From positions 806,001 to 870,000 of the forward strand of contig JAGTXK010000050.1 in the NCBI GenBank assembly GCA_019096195.1: a DNA stretch of 64,000 nucleotides, given 5' to 3'. Numbering within the stretch: position 1 is the first letter of the stretch; the number at the start of each line of letters is the position of its first letter. The DNA comes from Boletus sp. NGJ. Lineage: Eukaryota; Basidiomycota; Agaricomycetes; Boletales; Boletaceae. Shown piece after piece: positions 35,045 to 45,198 of this stretch. The translations under genes were made by a program, and so were the position numbers. The notes beneath the pieces are model-generated. The model was not told the origin of the DNA, searched no databases, and saw only the letters and a program-made list of their open reading frames with translations.

Positions 35045-36457
35045 ATGGGTAACGTTCTAGTACCCATGATTGGACCCATGGTTGGCTTGGTTACAGTTGC
35101 CTTGAACCATATTCTCCGTCATCCAGACAGAGAAAACCCCACCCTCTCAGAAATCAGAGCTCGTCAGGACGCTGAACGGGCCAAGCAAGACGCCGAAAAT
35201 GCGGCCAGAGAGGCTCAAGACCTCCTCAATCAGATCAAACAGCAAGCGGATCAGGAGCGCGAGGAGGCCCGTAAGCGCCAGGAAGAGGCTAACCGGGCAG
35301 CCGAGCGCGCTGCGGAGGAGAATGAGCGGATGAAGGTGCAGATGGAAGAAGTTTTAAGGGCTGCGAGGCGCGCCGAGGAGCTCGCCGCGGAGGCTGCCAA
35401 ATCTGCCAAGGAGGAAGCTGAAAAGCTTGCTCAGGAGGCTCGTGAGGCTCGTGAACGTTCCGAGAAGATGCGCGAGGATGCAGAGAGGGCGATGGCGGCT
35501 GCGAGGGAAGAGGCGGAGAGAGCGCAAAAGGCTGCAGATGAACAACGCCGCCAGTCCGAGGCTGCCAAGGCTCTTGCTGAGGAGACGGCCCGCGCAGCTG
35601 CCGAAGAAGCCAGGAAAGCCAACGAGGCCAAGGAAGAAGCCGAAAGACGTTTGAAGGAGGGTATTCAACCCGTCGTGACCCCCACTCCAGCAGAACTCGC
35701 CGCCGCCAAGAGGCGCGTCCAGTACAGGGAAGATCGTTTCCACTTCGCTGTCGCCGGCATCTCTGGTAGTGGCAAGTCTTCCCTTGTCAACGCGTTCCGT
35801 GGTTTGCGCAGCCGACAGGCGGGTGCTGCGGCTGTAGGAGTCACAGAGACGACACTTCTCATGACCAGATACCCAGATGCCAGTCCCGACAACCCATTCG
35901 TCTGGTATGACGTCCCCGGTGCGGGTACCATAAAATGTCGCGACTGGCAGTACTTTAACGACCAAGGACTCTATGTCTTTGATTGTATCGTCGTGCTCTT
36001 CGACAATCGCTTTACCATGACGGATGTCGCCATCCTCGTCAACGCGAGACGATTCAAGATTCCCACATTCATTGTTCGCTCGAAAGCCGACCAGCACATC
36101 CGGAACACCATGATAGAGATGGGGTACGACAGCGAGGAAGATGACGAAGAAGACCTCGAGCGTCGTGACAAGTTGTACAAGGCGGCGCGCAAGCAATTCA
36201 TCGACAAGACGAGGAAAAGTGTGCAAGTTAACTTGGAAGACGCAAACCTCCCGAACCAGCGGGTGTACATCGTCTCCAACAGCACTCTGTTGAGCATCGT
36301 GCTGGATAAAATGCCGAAGAAGACGATTGACGAGGTGGACCTGCTCGCCGACCTGCTCAACCAAGTGTGCTCGAGGCGGGTTTCTCAGTCTGATATATTC
36401 CACGAGATTGATTCTGAGGAGAGAGACAACTTTCACAGCATGAATACGTATGTTTGA
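35045..36457 (+). CDS. IRG-like coiled-coil GTPase 3
   Basis: Single exon. The frame is open further upstream but the first ATG is 35045, giving 470 residues and MGNVLVPMIGPMVGLVTVAL: Gly2 for myristate and then a hydrophobic segment that could insert in a membrane. The region from ENPTLSEIRARQDAERAKQD through KTIDEVDLL is almost identical to IRG1 at the DNA level, including P-loop GISGSGKSS near residue 238, DVPGAG and RSKAD. The last 35 residues (VCSRRVSQSDIFHEIDSEER onward) are unrelated to IRG1. So the N-terminus and C-terminus are private while the core has been homogenised. Confidence 0.85.
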   Translation: MGNVLVPMIGPMVGLVTVALNHILRHPDRENPTLSEIRARQDAERAKQDAENAAREAQDLLNQIKQQADQEREEARKRQEEANRAAERAAEENERMKVQMEEVLRAARRAEELAAEAAKSAKEEAEKLAQEAREARERSEKMREDAERAMAAAREEAERAQKAADEQRRQSEAAKALAEETARAAAEEARKANEAKEEAERRLKEGIQPVVTPTPAELAAAKRRVQYREDRFHFAVAGISGSGKSSLVNAFRGLRSRQAGAAAVGVTETTLLMTRYPDASPDNPFVWYDVPGAGTIKCRDWQYFNDQGLYVFDCIVVLFDNRFTMTDVAILVNARRFKIPTFIVRSKADQHIRNTMIEMGYDSEEDDEEDLERRDKLYKAARKQFIDKTRKSVQVNLEDANLPNQRVYIVSNSTLLSIVLDKMPKKTIDEVDLLADLLNQVCSRRVSQSDIFHEIDSEERDNFHSMNTYV

Positions 36458-38221
36458 TCTATATGTCGTAGTGATGTGTACATCTTCGAATAATCCATGA
36501 CACTCCCAGCATTACTTATCTGATGCTGGCGAAAATCAATGCAGAAGTAGTAGCTACGACGGTCCCGAATCATACTTACAGACAAAATTCCGTAACAATC
36601 ATTCGGAGGAGGCGACCGTTGTGTGACTCGACCATCGGGCCTAGCCAATTAGTAGGTTCACCTTGATGTATCTAAGATATTGAGTTGCAGTAAGTTGCGG
36701 GCACGTGATCGTCCACCCCGTCAAGTTAGCACGGACTTTAAATTTGTATGGATGCTGTCTGCTCGACATCCCATTTGATTGATGTCGATGAACATGAACG
36801 GATAGGCCCTTCGACGTGAAGCCCGAAAATCCGCCACCACGCACGACATAGTCCACGGCAGTGATCAGGTCATGGACACGACGTTAGTGTTTTGAACTAA
36901 CTCCACCGCGAGGGCAAGCGCTAATTTCTTCAACAGGGATCCAGATGATGTCTCCAAAAGAAATGGAGAATTTGTTACGAGATAGTCTCACCAACTGCGC
37001 TCACGACCATCCCCATTGGTTGGACCTCAACGTTTGCTGCCACTGGCGGGGTTGTCTCTCTGAACTAATTAGTGCTTTGGTCCTACGTTTTCCAATGGCG
37101 TCGCTGTGCTGGATAGAAGATTTATTGGCCAGATTGAAGCAGACATCATTGAAGATATCAAGTATTCAGACGGTGATCTCTGGTGGAGTTCCTAGCCGTG
37201 CTGAGTCGTATGCAAGACCTCACATGCACAGATCTACATCTCGAATATGCCCTGGCTGGCGCCCGTGGTTTTCCCTCTAGCGATGTCACTTCAATGCCTC
37301 CCTTATGATCGATTTTACCTCGTCTTTCCGAGTCCCGCCTTTGGGTTGTCGCATTGCTGTCTTGTGTACAAGTAGACATTCCATCAAAAACAACGGTGAG
37401 GCTAAATTGCTTGATTCCACCCCTGACGACCTCAGCCCCGCTCTCTACGCTTCTTGCAGAGAACAGGCACTACTGACCAGCGACACAATGCACCGCTTAC
37501 TAGTCATTGAATCCACCAAGTGTAGACCACCCACTTTGCGTATGTCGGAGTGTGATGCCAATTTTAACTATTGGAATGGTGGCATTCCCAAGTTCAAGAT
37601 TGTATTTCGTGTATCCCAACTAGTGACAATGAGCAATGGGGATCGCATCATGAGCAACATCTGTTCCTCGGACTTCCTCCATCCCTTCAAGCATCTTGCC
37701 AGTGACTATTCGGAGTACTTTGCCATTCTATTTCTAGTCTCGTCGGACATTAGAGAAAGATGTTAAGACAACTCCAAGGTCTATGCAGTGAAGGACAATT
37801 CCGGACGAGGGGGTGATCGGACCACGTTACGGTTGAGCAACGAAATTATATGCTCGTTCAAGTATGTACATAGTACGCCGAAACTGTCAATGGCCTTGGG
37901 GATATTGGCACTGCCTTCGTCATCCAAACCGGACTGGCTTCATAAATTGCGGCCCTAGCATGACCGTCATCGATACACCAGGATTAAAAGAATGGTAGAC
38001 AGTCACGCAGGTTCTCAAAAGACATTTTTCCTTTGCAAAAGTAGTTTACAGGTTCAAGACAAGAGAGGACGCATACTAGCTACGACACGCGAACGCGACT
38101 GGGAAGGAGACCATCCGTATCCTCGGGTAAATGGAAAAACAAATAAGAAATAAAGAACTGCATGATTTGATCGCTCGTAATCAAGAACTGGAGTAGGCAA
38201 AGAAAATAAAACGAGAGACGG
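36458..38221. other. Accessory intergenic region between IRG3 and TMH2
   Basis: About 1.76 kb. The IRG downstream block (TTGATGTCGATGAACATGAA, CCTTCGACGTGAAGCC) recurs at 36778-36830. From about 36940 to 37770 several overlapping frames look coding-like, the longest being 153 residues at 37305-37766 (+), but I recognise no family. It may be a decayed gene. Confidence 0.35.
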
Positions 38222-39595
38222 TCACAGTGCATCGACTCGGAGATACTCCCTGTAGCCATGGTACGCCGCCCGCGCGTCCTCGTAGAGCAGCCCCAACAGA
38301 TCCTTCTCTTGTTGCGTAAATCCGTCCAAGTCTCCAACTTGGCTTTCGAACGAGAAGGACGGGTCATCGAGGTGACGCAGCCGCTCCAAGATCGTCGCCT
38401 TCCACGCCTTCCAAACTTTGGTATCGTTCGGGAGGAATTCGTTGAGATGTCGCGTCGGGTCTGGCAGCCGCAAGACCAGAAGCATGAAGACCACTGCGGT
38501 GGTGCGGGTGCCCAACGTGTACTTGCTTAACGGCGGGCTCTCGAGCACCCTGTCAAACAAGAGCTGCCGATGGATTTTCTCCTTGTCCAACGAGGAAAGC
38601 AAAGCGCTGTACATCGCGGAGACACCCAGCGAGCCGAGGAACATGACTTGGCCGAACAGCGATGCTTGGGGGATGAGAAGGAGCTGGGTGATACATTGGA
38701 CGAAGCAGAGGAAGGAGCACCACTGGATCAGATTGCAATGGTCCTCGCTTGAGAAACGGAGGGAGAACATGCCACGGGTAACGGCATTTACGGCGCCTTC
38801 TGTTCCTCTCAATAGGACGAATTCCTTGTCTGAGCCAAGGATTCCGTCACCAGCAGGCGATCCTTTGGCAGGTTCGGGATGAGTGAACACAAAGTCTGCC
38901 GAGCCGAGGACGAGGCAGGATACACCACTGGCGATGATGCCCACGAGGATCAACAAGGATGCATACCAGTCCTCGCAAAGAGCGCAAAGTGCACACGTGC
39001 TAATGCTGACGGCGATAGGAAGACTGGCGAGAAGGAGGGTAAAGGCACTGCTGCGTGCGGGGTGCATCTCGGAGGCCGGGGCCGGACCGAGCTCAGCAAT
39101 GGTGAGTCCGACAGGCTGCGTCATCCTCCCCGGAACCACTTTCCCCTCCGAATTCCAAGCAGCACATTCCTTCATGAAGAGCGCGGCCAGATAGCTCGTC
39201 TCCTCAATGACAGTCCCCGAGTATGCAGCCCGGAACTTGGGTCCCTTGAAAGTGTCCAGTTCGAACAATCTCGTGGGGTCCGTATGGACGCTCTTGGAGA
39301 GGAACTTTGGGGAGAGGTCTCTGCTGAAAATGTTACGGAAGGACGCAGATTTCGCGAACGTGCGGAGTCGCTTGGCTATTTGGAAGGATCCAGGGGTGTT
39401 GTACCAACCCAGCCAACGCCTGTTTCCGTAGACGTGAACTGTAGCCATAGCGGACACCGCGTCATCTCCACCCATTAAACCCATTATGCCAGACATATCG
39501 AGCGAAAAGCGAGGCGGCTTGTCGGATGAAAATGATGGCATGATGGCGGAGGGGCTGTTGAACATGCTAGAAACGTCAACCTGAGGGGTGTACAT
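38222..39595 (-). CDS. TMH family member 2, polytopic membrane protein
   Basis: Intact, single exon, 457 residues; a good reference for the family. Order: MYTPQVDVSSMF start, SAMATVHVYGNRRWLGWYN, VHTDPTRLFELD, YSGTVIEETSYLAALFMKE, two hydrophobic helices (about residues 182-232, SISTCALCALCEDWYASLLI within), HPEPAKGSPAGDGIL, EGAVNAVTRGMF, two more helices (about 285-335, around QLLLIPQASLFGQVMF), SSLDKEKI, LGTRTTAVVFMLLVL as a fifth, LPNDTKVWKAW, and a soluble helical tail ending DARAAYHGYREYLRVDAL. No signal peptide. Function unknown. It is downstream of, and convergent with, IRG3. Confidence 0.8.
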   Translation of the reverse strand: MYTPQVDVSSMFNSPSAIMPSFSSDKPPRFSLDMSGIMGLMGGDDAVSAMATVHVYGNRRWLGWYNTPGSFQIAKRLRTFAKSASFRNIFSRDLSPKFLSKSVHTDPTRLFELDTFKGPKFRAAYSGTVIEETSYLAALFMKECAAWNSEGKVVPGRMTQPVGLTIAELGPAPASEMHPARSSAFTLLLASLPIAVSISTCALCALCEDWYASLLILVGIIASGVSCLVLGSADFVFTHPEPAKGSPAGDGILGSDKEFVLLRGTEGAVNAVTRGMFSLRFSSEDHCNLIQWCSFLCFVQCITQLLLIPQASLFGQVMFLGSLGVSAMYSALLSSLDKEKIHRQLLFDRVLESPPLSKYTLGTRTTAVVFMLLVLRLPDPTRHLNEFLPNDTKVWKAWKATILERLRHLDDPSFSFESQVGDLDGFTQQEKDLLGLLYEDARAAYHGYREYLRVDAL

Positions 39596-40709
39596 GTCTG
39601 CAAAGTGGTCGATGGAACGTGTGGTGGAGTCGAAAACGTGTCAACGAACTTGAAGGAGGCGGTGTAGAGTTGGCACGATAAGATGAGTAGCTTCAAGAAA
39701 CGATTTGAAAAGACGCCTTGACCGATCTGATAAGCTCTATAATATACGCCCTGGGGCCGCCTATCCCAGACAACTTCATTCGTGCCAGTGTGACGCTCGC
39801 CGAGGCTCCGAAGGGTACCTTTCTAGTAGAAGATTCACGCACTGTGCCACGGCCATGTCACAGCCAGCCAATCTGGGCGACTCGAACGGATGCATCCTTC
39901 CCCTATCATTGGACGGAGGACTATAACTAGGCACAGGCGGCAGTGCGTGGCGGGCACATATGACATTCAGAGAACGTATTCCCAATCAAGGCATAGTACT
40001 ACATCATTCTGCCAGTGCCCATGTACAAGCTTCTCAGAGTCGGGGGAGACAAACAGTATCCGCCAGCAGTGCATTACTCCTGAACTCGAAAAAATCGTTC
40101 CTGCATATATATATATATGCAGCTTATGAACTGCCGCTTGAATTCGAAATCCGGCGTACGCTGTGTTGTTGCCAGCGCCAGTGATATCCCCAATCGATCG
40201 TATACTACTAGCTAGTAGTCACAGCACCTATCAGGCATACGATTCCCATCTCTGCTTTTGCCAGTGAAACGCCCACAAATAGACACGATGTCAGGCCGCC
40301 AAGTTTTGATGATGTGCGCTGCCATGGGGACACGCAATGTAACTGGTGTCACGGTTCGGACACAAATAGGATGATTGTAGATCATCTAGATGGTGCTTAT
40401 CTGCTTATCTGTCAATGCTATGTAGAAAGAACTTCCAAGCGCGCAGGAACAGGAGTAGGCTATGTTGATGCTAGGTTTGTGGCCCCAAGCTCCAAAACGA
40501 CGACTACTGCACACGACGATACAGGCTGCTGTATTGTACTATCGTTTCTCTTGCGTAACGCGTCCGATCATCGTGCTCTATGAATGTCTGCCCCAAGCAC
40601 CAGCCCAACACTGGCATTCACCCATTTCCCCGTCCTGAATTCGTTCCTGGGTTGACCGATTCAGACGACGACGACGACGACGACAAATACTTTGACACCC
40701 CAACCACTT
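39596..40709. other. Intergenic region between TMH2 and lipin
   Basis: About 1.1 kb. A short (AT)n run lies near 40104 and a (GAC)n run at about 40666-40684, in or beside the lipin 3' end. No gene recognised. Confidence 0.4.
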
Positions 40710-43700
40710 TCACAAGAACGGCACGTTCTGCATCTCACCCGTCGCCAGGAAATCTTCGTCAAACGCCTCCTCCGCAGCCACCTCCTCGTTCTCACCATCA
40801 TAGATATACCCCCCTTCCCCCCCCTCTTCACCCCCTTCGTTCCCTTCCCCTTCGTCATCCTCCAGCCCGAAATGCATGTCATCCAACGACCCAGGCATGC
40901 TCGACATACTCATACTCCGTGTCCGCCTTTGCTTCTTCAACTCTCCGTCCTCCCCAACATCGCCCTCATCTTCAGAATCCAGATACGTCGAAGAGGCCGA
41001 CACCGACGACCGCGATGGAAAGGTTCCACTCCCACTTCCATCGTCAACACCATTTGAAGATGATTGCGTGAGCGCCACCAGCCGACTACCCAACCGTTCA
41101 AACGACGACATTTGCCGCAAATGGCTACTCCGGTGTCCACCGCCATCTAGTCCTCCATGGACCACCTCCGCCGGCAGCAAAGTTGGTTTCGACAGGATAG
41201 GCTGTCTGCTTCCAACGAGGCTGAAATTGCGTAGACGTGCGAGAGCGCTTTGAGAGGACGTGTCCGAGCGTGCGCTCAGCGCCGGGGAAGGTGGGACCAA
41301 ATCCGGCAGAGGAAATTCTTGCATGGGTGGTCGCCAGTAGTTGAAATCGGTATAGTCAGGTGCCCATTTGCGATTGATCGGAGGGAACATTTGATCGACG
41401 AGGTCGGTCATATGAATGTACCTAAGGAAAATAGCACCATGTTGTGAATATGGCATGTGAACCCGGTACACGGCGGTGGATTGAACTTGGAAAGTGGGTC
41501 ATCGAACCAAACAACTCACGAAGACTTGTATCCTGCTAACTCCAGGAGCTCCATCTTGACCTCACCACTTGGGTCGATCGTGAATATCCGCGCACTCGGA
41601 ATGTTGACACTCCGATACGACAGCGCATCCGTGATCCGGTTCCCAAAGCCCGCGTAAAACGGGGTCCGTGGACCCTCGCCAAAGAGCCTTTGAATATCTC
41701 GAAGGCAAGCCATCTTGAACACCTCGGGTTTGCGCATGATAACTTCGCTGTTCGTGTATTCGGTTCTCATGTCAGCGAACATTCATAACTACAGCTGGAA
41801 TAGAAAGACTCACCGGTGAAGGGATGCCATCAGTCTGTCCGGACTCATGATGACGGGACCTTCGGGGAGCTGGTAATCGTTCTGCTTCACTCCTTTCAGG
41901 TATTCTCTCGTCGAGTCCGCCTGACCGATCGCGCGGGACGTGAGGTACATGATCTTGTACCCATTCCGAGTGATGTCAGAATACAGCTTCGCCACCCCGA
42001 GGTGCGTCCAGTCCCGCCCTATCATAGTGAATATATGTCCAAGACCATCGGATCTGTATGTACAATGAACAACCCCGACGCTCAGAAATCTAGAAAACGA
42101 GCGCACTTGGTTATCGTTCCATCGATATCCGAGACGACGACATGGTCTGTCGAATCCAAAAGAAATATGCGGGATGCGCACCCCGGGGCGCCGGTCGTCG
42201 AGAGCGAAAACGTGATCGTGTTCGCGCCGGGTTTCAGATTCAGGGATTTCTGTCAAGTCAATAGAATGAGAACCATGAATGATCATATCTCATTTAAACT
42301 GACGAGTTGGTCCGACGATAACCGCAGTGTCTTTGCAAATTTCTTCACTTTCCTCGTCGTCACGGTATCGGGGATAGGTTGTATTGTGGGTGATGGGAAA
42401 GCTACGGGTGTGGTCGCTGGGGCTGACGCCGATGGATGGGGTAAGTGGGAGGGTACATGGGCCGGTTTGCCGAGTTTCTGTAAACGACATGAGCACCTCC
42501 CAGCTCAACGATAAACATAGTTATCAACCTGATCAAACGATATAGTAGAAGCCTCTCTCAAAACTGGTCGTTCCGAAGGGGGAATATCTCGACTTCGACT
42601 CCACCATCTTACCCAACTGGACGGCGCGGACTTGGGTGTAGACACCCCAGGTGGTTCCGAATCTGACCGTTTCGGCCCTTCATGCTCGTCTGAAGGCGAG
42701 CGTAGTTCTGTGTCCGTCCGTAGAGGAGGTGATGAGGGCGATGAGGGCGGCGACGGAAATGCAGTGAGAAAATCCTCTCTAGCAGTAGATGCCCACAGTT
42801 GTAAAGCATCCATCAACGGCGACCGTTCTTCTCGCGTGATATACAGTTTACCAGTCCACCGCATCACGAGTCGTTCGTCTCGAACCAAATTCTCGTCCGC
42901 CATTAGTTGTGCGTAGTCGATGATCCCTTGTTCAAATACCACTTGCGCTTCGTCGCGAATCTGAAGGGCGTCACGCGAGGCCACGAGACTGAGTTCGAAT
43001 TCATCCATAGTACCATCGATCCAGACTTGGAATTTAGTTTGGTCGTCATGCCGCGCCGTTATGCGTCCATTCGATCCAAACGGCTTCTCATCCTTATACT
43101 CACCAGGCTCTTGATATACATGTGGCGAAGGTGGCTGATCGTCGTGGTCATCGGCGAGTGGGAGGGGTGATCGAATGGTATGTGGACTCCCCTCCAGTTC
43201 TGGTGGAACACTATGACTGCGCTTTAGTATGAGCTCGTCCTCATCGACTTCCGGACGCGTGTCATCGCCATTGCCCTTAAGAACCGGTGGGGTAAAGTGA
43301 GGTTGAAGCGGAGAAGGTTGGGGAAATGACCCCCATTCCCAGGAATATTCCTGCACCTGCAGGGAAGCACTTCCCCCTTCAGCTGTTAGATCGTCAGGAG
43401 ACTCGGAGACTGCACGACGGGCAGGGAAAGACGTTTGTAGATGAGATGGCACGCTCGGTCTTGATGGTGGGAAGGGTATTCGCTTGTCGGTGCTCGTGCT
43501 TGTGGAAGTGACCTGATTCTGCGATTCTGAAGGCACAAACTTGCTCTTGTCGGGTGTGGGGGAATGATATCCAGCCATGTCGAGAGCCATGTCTTGATCG
43601 TGGTATCAAACGTCAGTAATCGCGACACGTTGAACACGTAATAATACAACTCACCATCAGTGTACTGGATGCTTGGGGGTGATACTACGGGTGCCTGGGG

Positions 43701-44287
43701 GAAATCGACTTCAAGCGGTGGCGTTTGTGGGGCTGAATATGACTGTCCCCGTTTGCGGAGAGTCGATACGCGGTCATGTAGGGTCGCATTTAGGTCCAGG
43801 AACTCGGGCTCTGGCATCTTTGGGGCGGCTGGTGGCACCTCTGGGGTTTTGCTAAGCGTGACGGATGGGATCTCGTCATGGGTCGCCGTCTTGGTTGCTG
43901 TGAGTATTGGACTCGTGACGAGGTCTTCTGGGATGTCCTCTTCAGTCTCGAAGACGAAAAATGCATCACCGGCATCACCGATCTTCATGCTGAATGGAAT
44001 CGGGTTGCCGTTGACGGAGACGTTCACCTAGTAGCATAGAACATTCACAACATGATTCACCGCCATGACAAGGACCGATTGTGCACCTTCTTCTCGGCAG
44101 GACGGAGCACTTGCAACTTGCCAAAGCGCACATGAAAGGGAGAACATGCGAGAACGACGTCTCCGTCATCGGACGGTCTGCGTATGACGATGACATCGAT
44201 AGCACCGGTGAGCGTCGAGGGATTGATATCTTTGTAGTATTGATATGGCGCGCTGATGGCGCTGACTGCGCCGCGCAGGTAGTTCAT
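40710..44287 (-). CDS. Lipin / phosphatidate phosphatase (PAH1/Ned1)
   Basis: Mg2+-dependent phosphatidate phosphatase making diacylglycerol at the ER and nuclear membrane. Eight exons on the minus strand (44287-44087, 44027-43655, 43592-42529, 42477-42304, 42249-42107, 42053-41814, 41747-41520, 41421-40710) sum to 3135 nt, 1044 residues. The N-lip domain begins MNYLRGAVSAISAPYQYYKD and continues with GNPIPFSMKIGDAGDAFFVF. The catalytic haloacid-dehalogenase motif SDIDGTITKSDGLGH is split by the intron at 42054-42106. LNS2 continues with YLTSRAIGQADSTR and FYAGFGNRITDALSYR. The C-terminal tail is acidic, as in yeast Pah1. Intact. Confidence 0.95.
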
Positions 44288-44577
44288 ACGTCGAGAGGCG
44301 TTGCAGTGAAGGACAAGGGAGGGTTGTCGGAACATTCAATCAATATATCGCTGCACGTGATTACGGCTCGGACTCGTAACAAATCTCGGAAAAGTTCCGT
44401 TGTGACCAAACATCGCTCGTTTCGCGTCTCGTAGGCAAAATATTGTTCACTAATGATTGACAGATGGATTGACCAAATTCTAACTAGAACAAAGCAGGTG
44501 CTAATGATGGCCAGCGGCGAGATGGTCGTATATGGGTCCAATAGCTGTAGGCTAAGTGGATGTCATCGAGATGTTTA

Positions 44578-45044
44578 TTATAACTCCTCGGGACTCACCG
44601 GAATATTCCTCTCCCTGGAAACGCGCCAAGTGTTCAGTGAGCGAGCAGAGTGTGAAATCATGTAATACGCACCACTTTGTACCACCTGGCATGGACGGGG
44701 CTGGAGCGGCGTAAGTGAGCTCTGGGAACTTCCAAGCAAAGAGTGCGGACTCACGAATATACGGGTCGGGGTGTTGCTTGGTCGCCAATTCGGCTTCTGC
44801 TTTCCGGAGAACCTCCCCCAACGCTCTAGGATCGTGCACGTCCCTGGAAAGCGCTGGTTCGCATGGCAAAACAGAGGACACGCTGGACAACTCACCGGTT
44901 GCGCTCAAACTCTGCTCTAATCATCATAGCCCTTCCGCGCCAGATGTCTCGGCGAACGACCCAGTCCAGCTCATTTTTCAACATGCGCCGGTACAGCGAC
45001 TTGACATAGGACTTGTGCGCGGCCGAGAATGACGAGGTCGACAT
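44578..45044 (-). CDS. NDUFB9-like LYR subunit of mitochondrial complex I
   Basis: Accessory LYR-motif subunit (B22/NDUFB9) of NADH:ubiquinone oxidoreductase at the inner mitochondrial membrane. Four exons on the minus strand (45044-44896, 44843-44755, 44700-44673, 44614-44578) sum to 303 nt, 100 residues. SLYRRMLKNELDWVVRRDIW carries the LYR motif, followed by AMMIRAEFERNRDVHDPRAL and the ending PGGTKWERNIP, which is diagnostic. The small exons of 28 and 37 nt are needed to build that ending. Divergent from RRN3, with 154 nt between start codons. Confidence 0.92.
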
Positions 45045-45198
45045 GGTAATGAAGAGACGTAGAGTCAAATTCGACTCGAATCTACATGCTAATACCATAT
45101 ATGGGCTTATCAGATCTCCATTTCCGGAGATAAAATTTTGATTTACCTCGTCGCCTCCGACTCGATTTTGCTGTGACTCAAACGTTGGATGGGTCAAG
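45045..45198. promoter_or_regulatory. Short divergent promoter of NDUFB9 and RRN3
   Basis: 154 nt separate the two start codons, so both promoters must overlap. No individual element can be named with confidence. Confidence 0.35.

Noticed and set aside
38879-39478. 199-residue plus-strand ORF opposite TMH2, with similar ones opposite TMH3 and TMH4
   Set aside because: It recurs only because the TMH genes are paralogues. The sense frame has all the conserved motifs.
40666-40684. (GAC)n run as a possible functional repeat
   Set aside because: A short simple repeat just past the lipin stop codon, of a kind common in such genomes.
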